A stretch of 64,000 nucleotides of DNA from UBA1433 sp964581565 (lineage in GTDB: Bacteria; Bacillota; Clostridia; Eubacteriales; UBA1433): positions 1-64,000 of the forward strand of contig CAZOOZ010000004.1 of assembly GCA_964581565.1 (NCBI GenBank), read 5' to 3'. The translations under genes were made by a program, and so were the position numbers. Below are positions 52,104 to 61,799 of the stretch, in pieces. How positions within the stretch are numbered: position 1 is the first letter of the stretch; each line of letters opens with the position of its first letter. Below the pieces are notes generated by a model. The model was not told the origin of the DNA, did no database searches, and saw only the letters and a list, made by a program, of their open reading frames with translations.

Positions 52104-54743
52104 ATGGAACTTACACCGATGATGAAGCAATATTTAGAAATACATAAGCAAGCTCCTGATGCTATTTTATTATTTAGGTTGGGAGATTTTTATGAAATGT
52201 TCTTTGATGATGCCGTTACAGCATCTCGAGTTTTGTCATTAGTACTAACAGGGCGTAATTGCGGATTGGAAGACAAAGCACCTATGTGCGGGGTGCCTTA
52301 TCACGCCGTCTCCGGATATATCGCAAAACTTATAAAAGCAGGTCACAAAGTAGCGATTTGCGAGCAAGTGGAAGATCCGGCAGAAGCTAAGGGGATCGTA
52401 AAACGCGAGATAGTTAAAATCATTTCACCAGGAACAGTAACTGATGAAAAGTTATTGAATGAAAAAGAAAATAATTATCTGCTATGCATTTATAGTAATG
52501 GGATATCTTTTTGTATAGCATACATAGATGTTTCTACTGCTGAATTCAAAACGTGCATACTCTCGGGGCAAGAAAGAAATATAAATTTGATCAATGAAGT
52601 AGAAAAAATATCCCCTAAAGAGATATTATGCAATGACGTTTTTATAGAAGAAAATAATAAAAAAAATCTAATTACAAAATATAAACATTCTATACATGTG
52701 CTCGATAATAGTTTCTTTCAATATGATAAGGCGGTAAAAATAATAAAAGAACATATTAGTGTCTCAAAATTAAATAGAGCAGAAATTTATGATTCGAATG
52801 AATTATCTTATATAAGATGTATCGGTGCCGTATTGTTATATTTAAATAACAATCATAAACAAATGATTAGATACATTAAAAATATTGAAAAATATACACA
52901 AGATGAATACATGATTTTAGATGCGACAAGCAGGCGCAACCTGGAACTTACAAAAAATATGACGACAATGGAAAAGCATGGGTCTCTTCTTTGGGTATTA
53001 GATAAATGTGATACTGCGATGGGCTCTAGAAAGCTTAAAGAATGGATTGAAAATCCTTTAAAAAATCAAAATAAAATTCTTTTTCGTCAAAATGCGGTTC
53101 AGGAACTAAGAGACAATATTATTCAAATGAATGATATGAAAGAAATACTATCGGAAATATATGATATCAAACGTATTGCTACGAGGATTTGTAACGATAA
53201 TTGTTCGCCGAAAGACATGCTGCTGCTTCAATATTCTACATTAAATTTAAAAAACGTAAAAAATGTATTAAAAATTTCAAAAAATGATTATTTATCGATG
53301 CTCTCTCACAGTATTGATGACTTACATGATATAGCAAATATGATTAGAAATGCTATAGAAGATAATGCTCCGGCTCAGCTAAAAGATGGAAATATAATTA
53401 AAAAGGGTTATGATGAAGTAATAGATAATCTGAGAAATATCACACAAAATAGCCGAAAAATACTTTCCGATATGGAGGATGCTGAAAAAGAGAAAACAAA
53501 AATTAAAAATCTAAAAATTAAATATAATAAAGTCTTTGGTTATTACATAGAAGTATCAAACGCAAATTTAAATTTAGTACCTGAAAATTATATAAGGAAA
53601 CAAACTCTGGCAAATTCTGAAAGATATTTTACAGAAGAATTAAAACAATTGGAAACCGATATTTTATCGGCAGAAGATAAATTGACAAAAAGAGAAGCAC
53701 AAGTGTTTGAAATGGTACGCCAAGAAATTTTTTGTCAGATTGAAAGGATTCTTCATACGGCGGAAGCAATTGCAGAAATTGATGTTCTAACCACTTTTGC
53801 ATATACAGCATATATTTATTCGTATTGCCGTCCTGAAATAGCAGATAATGGCATCATAAAACTTATGGATTCACGTCATCCGGTCATAGAGCAAATTGAA
53901 AAAAATAATGAATTTATTCCTAATTCGTGTAATCTTAATACTTCGGATAGAAGAATGCAGATCATTACGGGGCCTAATATGGCAGGCAAAAGCACGTTTA
54001 TTCGCCAAATAGCAATTATAACGCTGATGGCTCACATAGGCAGCTTCGTACCTGCTAAGTCTGCCCGAATATCTGTGGTAGATAAGATATTTACTCGTGT
54101 GGGAGCCAGTGATGATCTGTTGAGCGGGCGAAGTACTTTTATGGTCGAGATGAACGAAGTGGCCAATATACTAAAAAATGCAACAAAAAAAAGTTTAATT
54201 ATTTTAGACGAAGTCGGGAGAGGAACAAGTACTTTTGATGGGCTAAGTATTGCATGGGCAATATGTGAGTATATATCAAATGAAGATATCTTAGGCGCAA
54301 AAACTCTTTTTGCGACACATTATCATGAATTGACCGAGCTGGACAGCCACGATGGTATCGTTAATCTGTGCATTAGAGCGGTAGAAAAAGAAGATGAGGT
54401 TATTTTTTTAAGAAAAATTGAGGAAGGAACCGTCGATAAAAGTTATGGAATTGATGTGGCGCGGCTTGCCGGCATGCCCGATAATATTATTAAACGGGCA
54501 AGATCAATTCTTCAGGTTTTAGAAAAGCAAGAATATATTAGTAAAAATAAAATTGAAAATATTGTCAGTACAGATATTACGTTAAATATGTTTAACATGA
54601 AAAATGAATTATTAAGTAAAGAAGAGAAAGAGGCTATAGATATTATAAAGAATCTATCGATAAATAATATTTCACCGATTGATGCATTAATGATATTAAA
54701 TCAGATAAAAAATAATCTTGAAAAGGAGAAAGCCGTTGAATGA
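52104..54743 (+). CDS. mutS: DNA mismatch repair protein MutS
   Basis: 879 residues. Mismatch-recognition ATPase. N-terminal domain with the Phe-x-Glu mismatch wedge in RLGDFYEMFFDDA; GVPYHAVSGYIAKLI. Core and clamp; ATPase with Walker A GPNMAGKSTFIRQIA (near residue 622), ILDEVGRGTSTFDGLSIAWA and FATHYHELTEL. The C-terminus (EKEAIDIIKNLSINNISPID) resembles the dimer region. Overlaps mutL by eight bases. Confidence 0.98.
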   Translation: MELTPMMKQYLEIHKQAPDAILLFRLGDFYEMFFDDAVTASRVLSLVLTGRNCGLEDKAPMCGVPYHAVSGYIAKLIKAGHKVAICEQVEDPAEAKGIVKREIVKIISPGTVTDEKLLNEKENNYLLCIYSNGISFCIAYIDVSTAEFKTCILSGQERNINLINEVEKISPKEILCNDVFIEENNKKNLITKYKHSIHVLDNSFFQYDKAVKIIKEHISVSKLNRAEIYDSNELSYIRCIGAVLLYLNNNHKQMIRYIKNIEKYTQDEYMILDATSRRNLELTKNMTTMEKHGSLLWVLDKCDTAMGSRKLKEWIENPLKNQNKILFRQNAVQELRDNIIQMNDMKEILSEIYDIKRIATRICNDNCSPKDMLLLQYSTLNLKNVKNVLKISKNDYLSMLSHSIDDLHDIANMIRNAIEDNAPAQLKDGNIIKKGYDEVIDNLRNITQNSRKILSDMEDAEKEKTKIKNLKIKYNKVFGYYIEVSNANLNLVPENYIRKQTLANSERYFTEELKQLETDILSAEDKLTKREAQVFEMVRQEIFCQIERILHTAEAIAEIDVLTTFAYTAYIYSYCRPEIADNGIIKLMDSRHPVIEQIEKNNEFIPNSCNLNTSDRRMQIITGPNMAGKSTFIRQIAIITLMAHIGSFVPAKSARISVVDKIFTRVGASDDLLSGRSTFMVEMNEVANILKNATKKSLIILDEVGRGTSTFDGLSIAWAICEYISNEDILGAKTLFATHYHELTELDSHDGIVNLCIRAVEKEDEVIFLRKIEEGTVDKSYGIDVARLAGMPDNIIKRARSILQVLEKQEYISKNKIENIVSTDITLNMFNMKNELLSKEEKEAIDIIKNLSINNISPIDALMILNQIKNNLEKEKAVE

Positions 54744-56595
54744 AATAAAAATATTAGATAACACTGTTATTTCAAAAATTGCTGCCGGAGAGATTATTTC
54801 GCGCCCACTGAATATTGTAAAAGAGTTAATAGAAAATTCCATAGATGCTAAAGCTTCTAATATCATTCTCAATATTGAAAAAAACAAAATTATAGTTGAA
54901 GATGACGGTATAGGAATAAGCAAAAAATATGTTGAATTGGCCTTTATGCGGCACAGCACCAGCAAAATCAATTCGGAAGATGATTTATCGGGCATAACAT
55001 CCTTAGGATTTAGAGGCGAAGCACTATTTGCCATTTCAGTAGTCTCAGAGGTAGACTTATTCACTAAAACAATAGAGGAAGAAACAGGCACTCATTTTAA
55101 AATAAAAGCATCAAAGCCTTTATTAAAAGAAGATATTATAAAAAACACCGGCACAAAAATTATTGTAAGCGATCTGTTTTTTAATTTACCTGCAAGAAAA
55201 AAACACCTTAAAAATTTTGATTATGAGTTAAGGCAGATAACTGCGCTAACAGAACACTTTGCTATTGTTAATTATGATATATCTTTTACTTTAAAAATCA
55301 ATGGGAACATCAGGCTGTATACTTCAAAGAATGGCAATTTGCTAAGTGCTGTCTATGAAGTATACGGAAAAGATTTTGCATCAAAGTTAATTAAATTGAA
55401 TTATAGTCAAGATCCGTTTAAAGCGGAAGGCTTTTTTTCTGATTTATCAGCTAAAAGCAAAACAGTCAGAATTGTATCTATTAATAAGAGGCTGGTTTAT
55501 TCAAAAGTTATTTATTCTGCGATTAAGAGAGCATATGAGGAATTACTTGGAGAAGGGAAAAGAGGAGGCGGAGATTATATATTATTTATTGAACTTCCTT
55601 TTAATATGGTGGATGTCAATGTGCACCCATCAAAAGACGAGGTGCGATTTGCAAATGAAACATTGATTTTTATGCTTCTGAAAGATGCTGTAAAAAATGC
55701 TCTTTCGTCGATAAAAATAAGTCCTTTGCATAATCTAAGCATAATAGAAGAAAATAATGGCTGTAAATTGGATAAAACTACAGATAAAGATAGTATACAA
55801 ACAGAGATACATACATCTAATTATAAACATACCGATACAATTTCTTTTATCAACCTTATCAATGATGATATGTGTCGCACAAACACGCAAAAAGAGGATG
55901 ATAGCAATTGCGATTCTTATATAGAAGGCATATTTAGTCATCAAAATAATGACGTGCTAAACCAGAAGGAAGATGTCAAGGAAGATACATATCAGGAAAA
56001 TATTATATCCAAAGATGAACTAAAAGCATTAGTAAATGCGAAAATGGCAGGGCATATCTTTAATCGTTATATCATTATGGAATATAATGATTATGTATAT
56101 TTAATTGATCAACATGCAGCGCATGAACGTATATTATATGAACAGTTTATTGATCACTTTAATAAAAATAGCATAAGACGTCAATTATTGCTTGTGCCTT
56201 TTGAAAAAAATTTGTCTGTGTCAGACGTTTTATTAATAAAAGAGAATGTAAATTTATTATTTCACTTGGGATTTGAATTGGAATTGACAGAAAACAGCAT
56301 TAAAATATATACGGTTCCAATTATTGCTTCGAAAATTCAAGACATACAAATATTATTTGATGTTGTAGATTTTATGAAGAACGAATTGGCTGCGACTTAT
56401 ACGAACAGAAATGATTTGATCATTAAGAAAGCATGTTCGGCGGCGGTGAAATCGGATCGAACTTTAGATAGCTTTGAAGTACAGAGTTTGATAAAAGAAT
56501 TAATAAAGACAAAAACGCCTTTTATCTGTCCGCATGGCAGAGATACGATTATCAAGGTCAAAAAAGGTTTTATTGATAAACTTTTCGGGAGATAG
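54736..56595 (+). CDS. mutL: DNA mismatch repair protein MutL
   Basis: 619 residues from TTG at 54736, five bases after AAGGAGAAAG and inside the mutS end. N-terminal GHKL ATPase: ISKIAAGEIISRPLNIVKEL, IENSIDAKASN, EDDGIGISKK, LGFRGEALFAIS. C-terminal endonuclease domain retains the metal-site motif DQHAAHERILYEQ, ACSAAVKSDRTLD and CPHGRDTI, so this is a nicking MutL of the MutH-less type. The linker (about 335-430) is acidic and poorly conserved. Confidence 0.97.
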   Translation: MNEIKILDNTVISKIAAGEIISRPLNIVKELIENSIDAKASNIILNIEKNKIIVEDDGIGISKKYVELAFMRHSTSKINSEDDLSGITSLGFRGEALFAISVVSEVDLFTKTIEEETGTHFKIKASKPLLKEDIIKNTGTKIIVSDLFFNLPARKKHLKNFDYELRQITALTEHFAIVNYDISFTLKINGNIRLYTSKNGNLLSAVYEVYGKDFASKLIKLNYSQDPFKAEGFFSDLSAKSKTVRIVSINKRLVYSKVIYSAIKRAYEELLGEGKRGGGDYILFIELPFNMVDVNVHPSKDEVRFANETLIFMLLKDAVKNALSSIKISPLHNLSIIEENNGCKLDKTTDKDSIQTEIHTSNYKHTDTISFINLINDDMCRTNTQKEDDSNCDSYIEGIFSHQNNDVLNQKEDVKEDTYQENIISKDELKALVNAKMAGHIFNRYIIMEYNDYVYLIDQHAAHERILYEQFIDHFNKNSIRRQLLLVPFEKNLSVSDVLLIKENVNLLFHLGFELELTENSIKIYTVPIIASKIQDIQILFDVVDFMKNELAATYTNRNDLIIKKACSAAVKSDRTLDSFEVQSLIKELIKTKTPFICPHGRDTIIKVKKGFIDKLFGR

Positions 56596-56596
56596 T

Positions 56597-57529
56597 ATGA
56601 AAAAAATAATCATTGTAGGTGGGCCTACCGCTACGGGGAAGACAGCTTTAGGAGTTAACCTTGCCCGGTATTTTAACGGGGAAATCATAAGTGCGGATTC
56701 TATGCAGAACTATAGAGAGATGAATATTGGCACAGCGACCCCAAGTGATGAAGAAATGTGCGGTATTAAACACTACCTTATTAACGAGTGCGAGCCTGAA
56801 GATGAATATAATGTAGCTGTTTTTAAAAAAAAAGCAAATGAAAATATTAATAAAATTACATCAGAAGGAAAAATCCCAATCATAGTAGGGGGGACAGGTC
56901 TATATATTGATGCATTATTATATGATTATCATTTAGGAAGCACATCTCAGAATACCGCGATTAAAGAAGAGCTTGAAAAAAAATTAACTCAATATGGCGC
57001 GCAATATATGTACGGTTTATTGCAACAGATTGATCCCGAGGAAGCAAAGAGAATTCATAAAAACAATACAAAACGTGTTCTTAGAGCTTTGCAAATATAT
57101 TATGTAAACCAAGAAACAAAATCAAAAAATGTACAGCAAAAATTACCTGTATTTAACTATGCATACATAGCCTTGAATTTTGAGCCGAGATTGATTTTAT
57201 ATGAGAGGATCAATCAAAGGGTAGATGATATGTTTAATCAAGGACTCTTGGATGAAGTGTATAAGTTATATAAAAAAGGATGTACTGAAAAAAACAATAG
57301 TATGCAAGCAATTGCCTATAAAGAATTATTGGCTTATTTTAGAGGTAAAACGGCGCTCGAAGAAACAAAAGAATTGATAAAAAAAAGAACACGAAATTAT
57401 GCAAAAAGACAGCTTACTTGGTTTAGGAATAACAAAGATGTGAAATTTTTTACTGTAAATGAATATTTGTCAAAACAAGAGCTTTATCTGGAGATTATTC
57501 ACTATGTCAAGGAGAGACTGAATATATAA
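56597..57529 (+). CDS. miaA: tRNA dimethylallyltransferase MiaA
   Basis: 310 residues from ATG at 56597, four bases after GGGAGATAGT, just past the mutL stop. Adds the dimethylallyl group to A37. P-loop VGGPTATGKTALGVNLARYF; SADSMQNYREMNIGTATPSD; GGTGLYIDALLYDY; the C-terminal Gln/Arg-rich part KRTRNYAKRQLTWFRNN. In many Firmicutes hfq follows miaA; here the YnbB-type gene follows directly. Confidence 0.97.
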   Translation: MKKIIIVGGPTATGKTALGVNLARYFNGEIISADSMQNYREMNIGTATPSDEEMCGIKHYLINECEPEDEYNVAVFKKKANENINKITSEGKIPIIVGGTGLYIDALLYDYHLGSTSQNTAIKEELEKKLTQYGAQYMYGLLQQIDPEEAKRIHKNNTKRVLRALQIYYVNQETKSKNVQQKLPVFNYAYIALNFEPRLILYERINQRVDDMFNQGLLDEVYKLYKKGCTEKNNSMQAIAYKELLAYFRGKTALEETKELIKKRTRNYAKRQLTWFRNNKDVKFFTVNEYLSKQELYLEIIHYVKERLNI

Positions 57530-57533
57530 AAAT

Positions 57534-58793
57534 ATGGATATATTTAATGAGTACAATATAACGAAAAAGGTCATAGACTTTGTCGATGAATCTGAAAATA
57601 TGCTTTTGGCAAAGTTTAAAGAAGCAGATGATATTTTATTATACAATCAATTAAAAGTATTATCAGCATTTAAAAAAAATCGTGTCTCTGAGAGACACTT
57701 TGCCGAAACCACCGGATATGGGTATAATGATGATGGGCGTGATGTGATTGACCGGGTTTTTTCGGATGTCTTTAAGGCGGAATCTGCCATGGTGCGTACG
57801 CATTTTTTTAATGGCACACATGCGATTGTGACGTGTCTGTTTGGAATTTTACGACCCGGAGATACATTACTGAGTATCACTAATGCGCCCTATGCAACTG
57901 TGCGGACCGCTATTTCGTCACCGAGTGCGTCCGGAACTCTAAAAGATTTTGGGATTTTTTATAAGCAAGTTGATCTGCTGAAAAATGGGAAAATAAATAT
58001 TATAAAGACCATAGAGTCTATTGATGAGACTACCAAAATGATTTACATGCAACGTTCGACAGGATATGATAACAGAAAAGCGATTGATATTGATGAAATA
58101 GAGCAAGCTATTCAGGAAATTAGAAAAATAAAAAAAGATATTATAATTTTTATTGATAATTGTTACGGAGAATTTATAGAAAAGAGAGAACCATGTGAAG
58201 TCGGCGCGGATATTATCGCCGGCAGTCTGATAAAAAATATAGGCGCAGGAATAGCAAAAACCGGTGGATATATAGCCGGGAAAAAATCTTTGGTAGAGAT
58301 GTGTGCCCAAAGATTAAATACGCCGGGAATTGGAAGCGAAGCAGGTGCAAACTTAAATCAAAACAGGAATATCTTACAGGGGTTATTCTTAGCGCCCAAA
58401 ATAACGAATCAGGCTCTTAGAAACGCAATGTTAATGGGCGAATGTTTTTCCAGAAGTGGTTATCAAACATATCCCGATAATAAAGACAAACGAAGTGATA
58501 TTATACAAGCAATATGTTTAAAGAATAAAAATGAGATTGAATTGTTTTGCAAAGCAATTCAGGAAATATCACCGATTGACAGTTATGTCACGCCCTATGC
58601 CTGGAGTATGCCGGGCTACGATAGTGATGTTATTATGGCAGCCGGATGCTTTATACAAGGATCTTCTATTGAAATGAGTGCGGATAGCCCTATGAAAGAA
58701 CCTTATATGGTTTATTTTCAAGGCGGACTAACATATGAGCATGGAAAATGTGCCGTAATGAACGTTTTAAGTAAAATGCAATTAGTGAAATAA
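57534..58793 (+). CDS. ynbB: YnbB-type PLP enzyme (methionine gamma-lyase family / 'aluminium resistance')
   Basis: 419 residues. Fold-type I PLP enzyme: TGYGYNDDGRDVIDRVFSDV, FFNGTHAIVTCLFGILRPGD, IFIDNCYGEFIEKREPCEVG, with the PLP Lys in AGSLIKNIGAG. Orthologues are conserved after miaA in Firmicutes; the annotations methionine gamma-lyase and aluminium resistance are historical and its reaction is not settled. A terminator follows, closing the miaB operon. Confidence 0.88.
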   Translation: MDIFNEYNITKKVIDFVDESENMLLAKFKEADDILLYNQLKVLSAFKKNRVSERHFAETTGYGYNDDGRDVIDRVFSDVFKAESAMVRTHFFNGTHAIVTCLFGILRPGDTLLSITNAPYATVRTAISSPSASGTLKDFGIFYKQVDLLKNGKINIIKTIESIDETTKMIYMQRSTGYDNRKAIDIDEIEQAIQEIRKIKKDIIIFIDNCYGEFIEKREPCEVGADIIAGSLIKNIGAGIAKTGGYIAGKKSLVEMCAQRLNTPGIGSEAGANLNQNRNILQGLFLAPKITNQALRNAMLMGECFSRSGYQTYPDNKDKRSDIIQAICLKNKNEIELFCKAIQEISPIDSYVTPYAWSMPGYDSDVIMAAGCFIQGSSIEMSADSPMKEPYMVYFQGGLTYEHGKCAVMNVLSKMQLVK

Positions 58794-58811
58794 TTATATA
58801 AAAAGCATTTC

Positions 58812-58844
58812 AAATAATCACTATAGTAGGTGATTATTTTTTTT
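58812..58844 (+). terminator. Terminator of the miaB-mutSL-miaA-ynbB operon
   Basis: AAATAATCAC ... GTGATTATTT, 10-bp stem with an 8-base loop and eight T, 19 bases after the last gene. Confidence 0.88.
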
Positions 58845-58957
58845 CTCACCAGATAGTGTTGAAAATATATGCGGACGGGTGAATTATATTGTAAACTATT
58901 GAATTTCGTGTATGATGAGGTATGATATAGAAAAATTAAATTTAAATAGGTGAAAAA

Positions 58958-59635
58958 ATGGAAAATATTTTTGTTTTAGGTGATTCTATTTCAAAAGGTA
59001 TTTTATTTGATAATGTTAAAGAAAAATATACATTGTATAATGATAGTTTTATAAATAAATTATATAGACTTTATCCTCAGTATGTTCAAAGTAAGACGAA
59101 ATTCGGCGCAACCATAAAGCATGCTTATAAATATCTAAACGAAAAAATAAATGTTATACAATCCGATTATATAGTTATGGAGTATGGGGGAAATGATTGC
59201 GATTTTTATTGGGATGAAATAGCGGATAATCCTGATAAAGTTCATATACCTAAAACGCCTTTAAATGAATATTCTGCTATTATGGAAGAGATTATAAGTA
59301 AAGTTCTTTCTTGCGGCAAAAAAATTATTTTATTAACTTTGCCGCCGATTGATTCTAAAAAATATTTTAATTTTTTTACACAAAACGATAAAATAAAAGG
59401 GGAAAAGATTCTTATCTGGCTTAAAAATGTAGATAATATCTCTAGATGGCAAGAAAGTTATAATAATATTATCTGGAAAAATGCAAAGAAACACAATTGT
59501 TTAATATTAGATATCAGGACGCCTTTTTTACAAAGTATGAATTGTTCAGAATATCTGTGTAATGATGGTATTCATCCGAATGAGCAAGGACATGATTTGA
59601 TATATAATACAATAAGGAGTACCTTTAATATATAA
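58958..59635 (+). CDS. SGNH/GDSL-type esterase or lipase
   Basis: 225 residues. Block I FVLGDSISKGILFD (nucleophile Ser), block III EYGGNDCDF and block V DGIHPNEQGHD (Asp-His) define a full SGNH hydrolase. No signal peptide, so probably cytosolic; substrate (acyl ester or acetyl group) unknown. A candidate promoter TTGAAT-16-TATGAT lies at about 58898-58925. Converges with lexA (12 bases between stops). Confidence 0.88.
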   Translation: MENIFVLGDSISKGILFDNVKEKYTLYNDSFINKLYRLYPQYVQSKTKFGATIKHAYKYLNEKINVIQSDYIVMEYGGNDCDFYWDEIADNPDKVHIPKTPLNEYSAIMEEIISKVLSCGKKIILLTLPPIDSKKYFNFFTQNDKIKGEKILIWLKNVDNISRWQESYNNIIWKNAKKHNCLILDIRTPFLQSMNCSEYLCNDGIHPNEQGHDLIYNTIRSTFNI

Positions 59636-59647
59636 ACAATATAGAAC

Positions 59648-60277
59648 TTATAATTTTCGTATTACACCGCTGACTTTCCCGATTATTTTGACATCTCGCG
59701 AAATAATGGGTTCCATATTTGAATTCTCAGGTTGTAATCTAATATAATCTTTTTCTTTATAAAATGTTTTTACAGTTGCTTCCTCGTCATTTAACATGGC
59801 GACAACTATCTGACCGTTGTTTGCATTGTTTGTTTTTTGAACGATAATATAATCCCCGTTAAAAATGCCTGCTTCTATCATGCTGTCACCTTTTACAGTT
59901 AAAATAAAACAATCATTATTTTTAGCAAAAGACAAAGGTAAGGGAAAAACTTCGGTAATATTTTCTATTGCTAAAATCGGTTGACCTGCCGTAATAGTAC
60001 CAACGACGGGGATATTGACTATTTCACCGGCAGAAATATCTATAAAATCATCGTCTTGCCGATTTTTAACGATCTCAATTGCTCGGGGTTTGGTAGGATC
60101 TCTTTTGATATATCCTTTATTTTCCAATTTTTCAAGTTGAGAATGTACAGAAGATGTAGACTTTAAGTTGACAGCAGCAGCTATTTCTCGGACGGAAGGG
60201 GGATAGCCCTTTTGTTTTAGCTCTGTTTTCATAAACTCCAATATTTCCAGCTGTTTTTTTGTTAAATCATCATACAT
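59648..60277 (-). CDS. lexA: LexA repressor
   Basis: 209 residues, ATG eight bases after AGAGGTG. SOS master repressor. N-terminal winged helix (LTKKQLEILEFMKTELKQKG, PSVREIAAAVNLKSTSSVHS). C-terminal S24 latent peptidase with the Ala-Gly cleavage bond in GTITAGQP, Ser in VKGDSMIEA and Lys in DEEATVKTF. Divergent from the LysM division-inhibitor gene with three LexA boxes between them; one overlaps its own -35 region, implying autoregulation. Confidence 0.98.
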   Translation of the reverse strand: MYDDLTKKQLEILEFMKTELKQKGYPPSVREIAAAVNLKSTSSVHSQLEKLENKGYIKRDPTKPRAIEIVKNRQDDDFIDISAGEIVNIPVVGTITAGQPILAIENITEVFPLPLSFAKNNDCFILTVKGDSMIEAGIFNGDYIIVQKTNNANNGQIVVAMLNDEEATVKTFYKEKDYIRLQPENSNMEPIISRDVKIIGKVSGVIRKL

Positions 60278-60290
60278 ATCATATGCACCT

Positions 60291-60322
60291 CTTTCAAAGT
60301 ATAATATATGATACTTTGAAAG
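60291..60322. promoter_or_regulatory. Perfect 12-bp inverted repeat over the lexA core promoter
   Basis: CTTTCAAAGTAT (60291-60302), 8-base spacer, ATACTTTGAAAG (60311-60322). It includes the lexA -10 box (TATACT on the minus strand, 60298-60303), the spacer and the edge of the -35 box (60321-60326). The sequence is unlike the LexA box, so it may be an operator for another protein or a DNA structure. Confidence 0.6.
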
Positions 60323-60337
60323 TCAAACATTTGTTCT
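60298..60337 (-). promoter_or_regulatory. lexA promoter with LexA box A
   Basis: Minus strand TTGACT (60321-60326), 17 bases, TATACT (60298-60303). LexA box A, CAAACATTTGTTCT (60324-60337), overlaps the -35 box. It matches the Gram-positive consensus CGAACRNRYGTTCG with small deviations. Confidence 0.85.
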
Positions 60338-60356
60338 GTTTTGCAAAAAAAAACAC

Positions 60357-60404
60357 TTGACATCGAACATGTGTTTGATATAATAAACACAGAACATATG
60401 TTCT
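60357..60404 (+). promoter_or_regulatory. yneA-like promoter with LexA boxes B and C
   Basis: TTGACA (60357-60362), 16 bases, TATAAT (60379-60384). Box B, CGAACATGTGTTTG (60364-60377), fills the spacer; box C, AGAACATATGTTCT (60391-60404), a perfect palindrome, lies at the expected transcription start. Two stacked operators predict tight SOS repression. Confidence 0.9.
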
Positions 60405-60427
60405 TATAAAGAGGGAAGTGATAAAAA

Positions 60428-60748
60428 ATGATGAGGTCAAAATATATAATTGTAAATAAATTTAGATTTTATTTTATAATGTGTGTTTTCGGTCTGTTTA
60501 TAATTCTTATAATGAGCATCTTTATTGGAACGCAAACAATATCATCTGAAAGTATTCAAGTCACTACAATTTACACTGTGAAAGATGGTGATCGGCTTTG
60601 GGATATTGCTGCTTTAGCACGAAGCAATGAAGATATTCGTCAAATTATAAGAACTATAAGATTAAGCAATGATATAGCATCAAACGAATATATTTATCCG
60701 GGGCAAAAGCTGATCATACCATATCAAATGGACGCAACACAGCTGTAA
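60428..60748 (+). CDS. yneA: SOS-induced LysM cell-division inhibitor (YneA-like)
   Basis: 106 residues. An N-terminal membrane segment (IMCVFGLFIILIMSIFIG) followed by a single LysM domain (YTVKDGDRLWDIAALA ... IYPGQKLIIPYQ). Position (divergent from lexA), size, architecture and two LexA boxes match B. subtilis YneA, which delays septation after DNA damage. Orthology is inferred from context because LysM domains are widespread. Confidence 0.85.
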   Translation: MMRSKYIIVNKFRFYFIMCVFGLFIILIMSIFIGTQTISSESIQVTTIYTVKDGDRLWDIAALARSNEDIRQIIRTIRLSNDIASNEYIYPGQKLIIPYQMDATQL

Positions 60749-60761
60749 AACATACTAAATT

Positions 60762-61799
60762 TCAACGTAATTTTATTTGTTTGGCAGCTAGTTTTCGCAT
60801 TTCTTCACTGGAAGCCGCATAATATTTTTTAGTTGTATTAACATCTTTATGGCCAAGAACTTCTGCAACCAAATAAATATCACCCGTTTCTCTGTATAGA
60901 TTTGTTCCAAAGGTACTTCTTAATTTATGAGGTGAAATATTTTTCAAAGGTACAGATATTTTTATATATTTTTTTAACATTTTTTGAACAGAGCTTACTT
61001 GCATTCGTTTTTTTTGTAAAGATAAAAAGAATGCTTTTTCATGGCCAGGTAACGGTATTATTTTTTTTCTGATATCGCAATATTTTAACAAAGCATGTCT
61101 GACTTCTTCGTTAAAATATAATATTTCATCATTTCCGCCTTTGCGTGTGACTTTAAAACAGTTATTTGAAAAGTCTATATCGTTTATATCGAGACCTACG
61201 CATTCACTTACGCGAATACCTGTTCCTAAAAATAATGTTGTAATCGCTAAATCGCGTTCATGGGTTTTTACATGATATTTTTTTTGAAATTTAGTCATAT
61301 TTGAGCCTATTTCGATATTATCAAGTAAATTAGCACTTTCATCTGCTTCCATGCGGATGATTGGTTTTTCTTTTTTATTTGGCATATCAACTAAAATAGA
61401 AGGATTATTTAAAATCATGCCTTTTTTATAAAAATATTTATACATACTTCTGATGCTGCTTAATTTACGCGCTTTTGCAGAATTTGAATTTGTATAGACG
61501 ATATCATCTTTTTTATAATACGATAGATACGATAAGTATTTTTCAATGCATATACTGTCTAAGCCGTCGATATCATGCAGCGTAATATCCTTCAAAGATT
61601 GTTTCTCTTTTAAAATAGATTCTGATAGGAGATAAACAAAAAAAACTCTAATATCAATTGCGTATGCAACACGTGTCCGAATAGCTGTAGAAGAATCTAT
61701 ACCAGTAAAAAAAGTTTTAATAAATTCCGGAAGCTCATCTAATATTTCTTGTAATTTAACATTTAAAGTAGCAGATAAATCTTTAGAATAAGTATTCAT
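60762..61799 (-). CDS. Tyrosine recombinase, XerC/XerD-like
   Basis: 345 residues from ATG at 61799, five bases after GGGAG; the frame from 61823 begins before that SD. N-terminal SAM-like core-binding domain (residues about 10-130) and a catalytic domain with TGIRVSECVGLDINDID (Arg I), SPHKLRSTFGTNLY (His-x-x-Arg), VLGHKDVNTTKKYYA (LGH and Tyr). Overall like the chromosomal recombinase often found beside lexA-yneA in Clostridia rather than a phage integrase; no attachment site is visible. Converges with the LysM gene (13 bases apart). Confidence 0.88.
   Translation of the reverse strand: MNTYSKDLSATLNVKLQEILDELPEFIKTFFTGIDSSTAIRTRVAYAIDIRVFFVYLLSESILKEKQSLKDITLHDIDGLDSICIEKYLSYLSYYKKDDIVYTNSNSAKARKLSSIRSMYKYFYKKGMILNNPSILVDMPNKKEKPIIRMEADESANLLDNIEIGSNMTKFQKKYHVKTHERDLAITTLFLGTGIRVSECVGLDINDIDFSNNCFKVTRKGGNDEILYFNEEVRHALLKYCDIRKKIIPLPGHEKAFFLSLQKKRMQVSSVQKMLKKYIKISVPLKNISPHKLRSTFGTNLYRETGDIYLVAEVLGHKDVNTTKKYYAASSEEMRKLAAKQIKLR

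Noticed and set aside
60762..61799. Tyrosine recombinase near tRNA genes as a second mobile element
   Set aside because: It points away from the tRNAs, has no lysogeny-type neighbours and lies next to lexA and the LysM gene, a usual chromosomal context.
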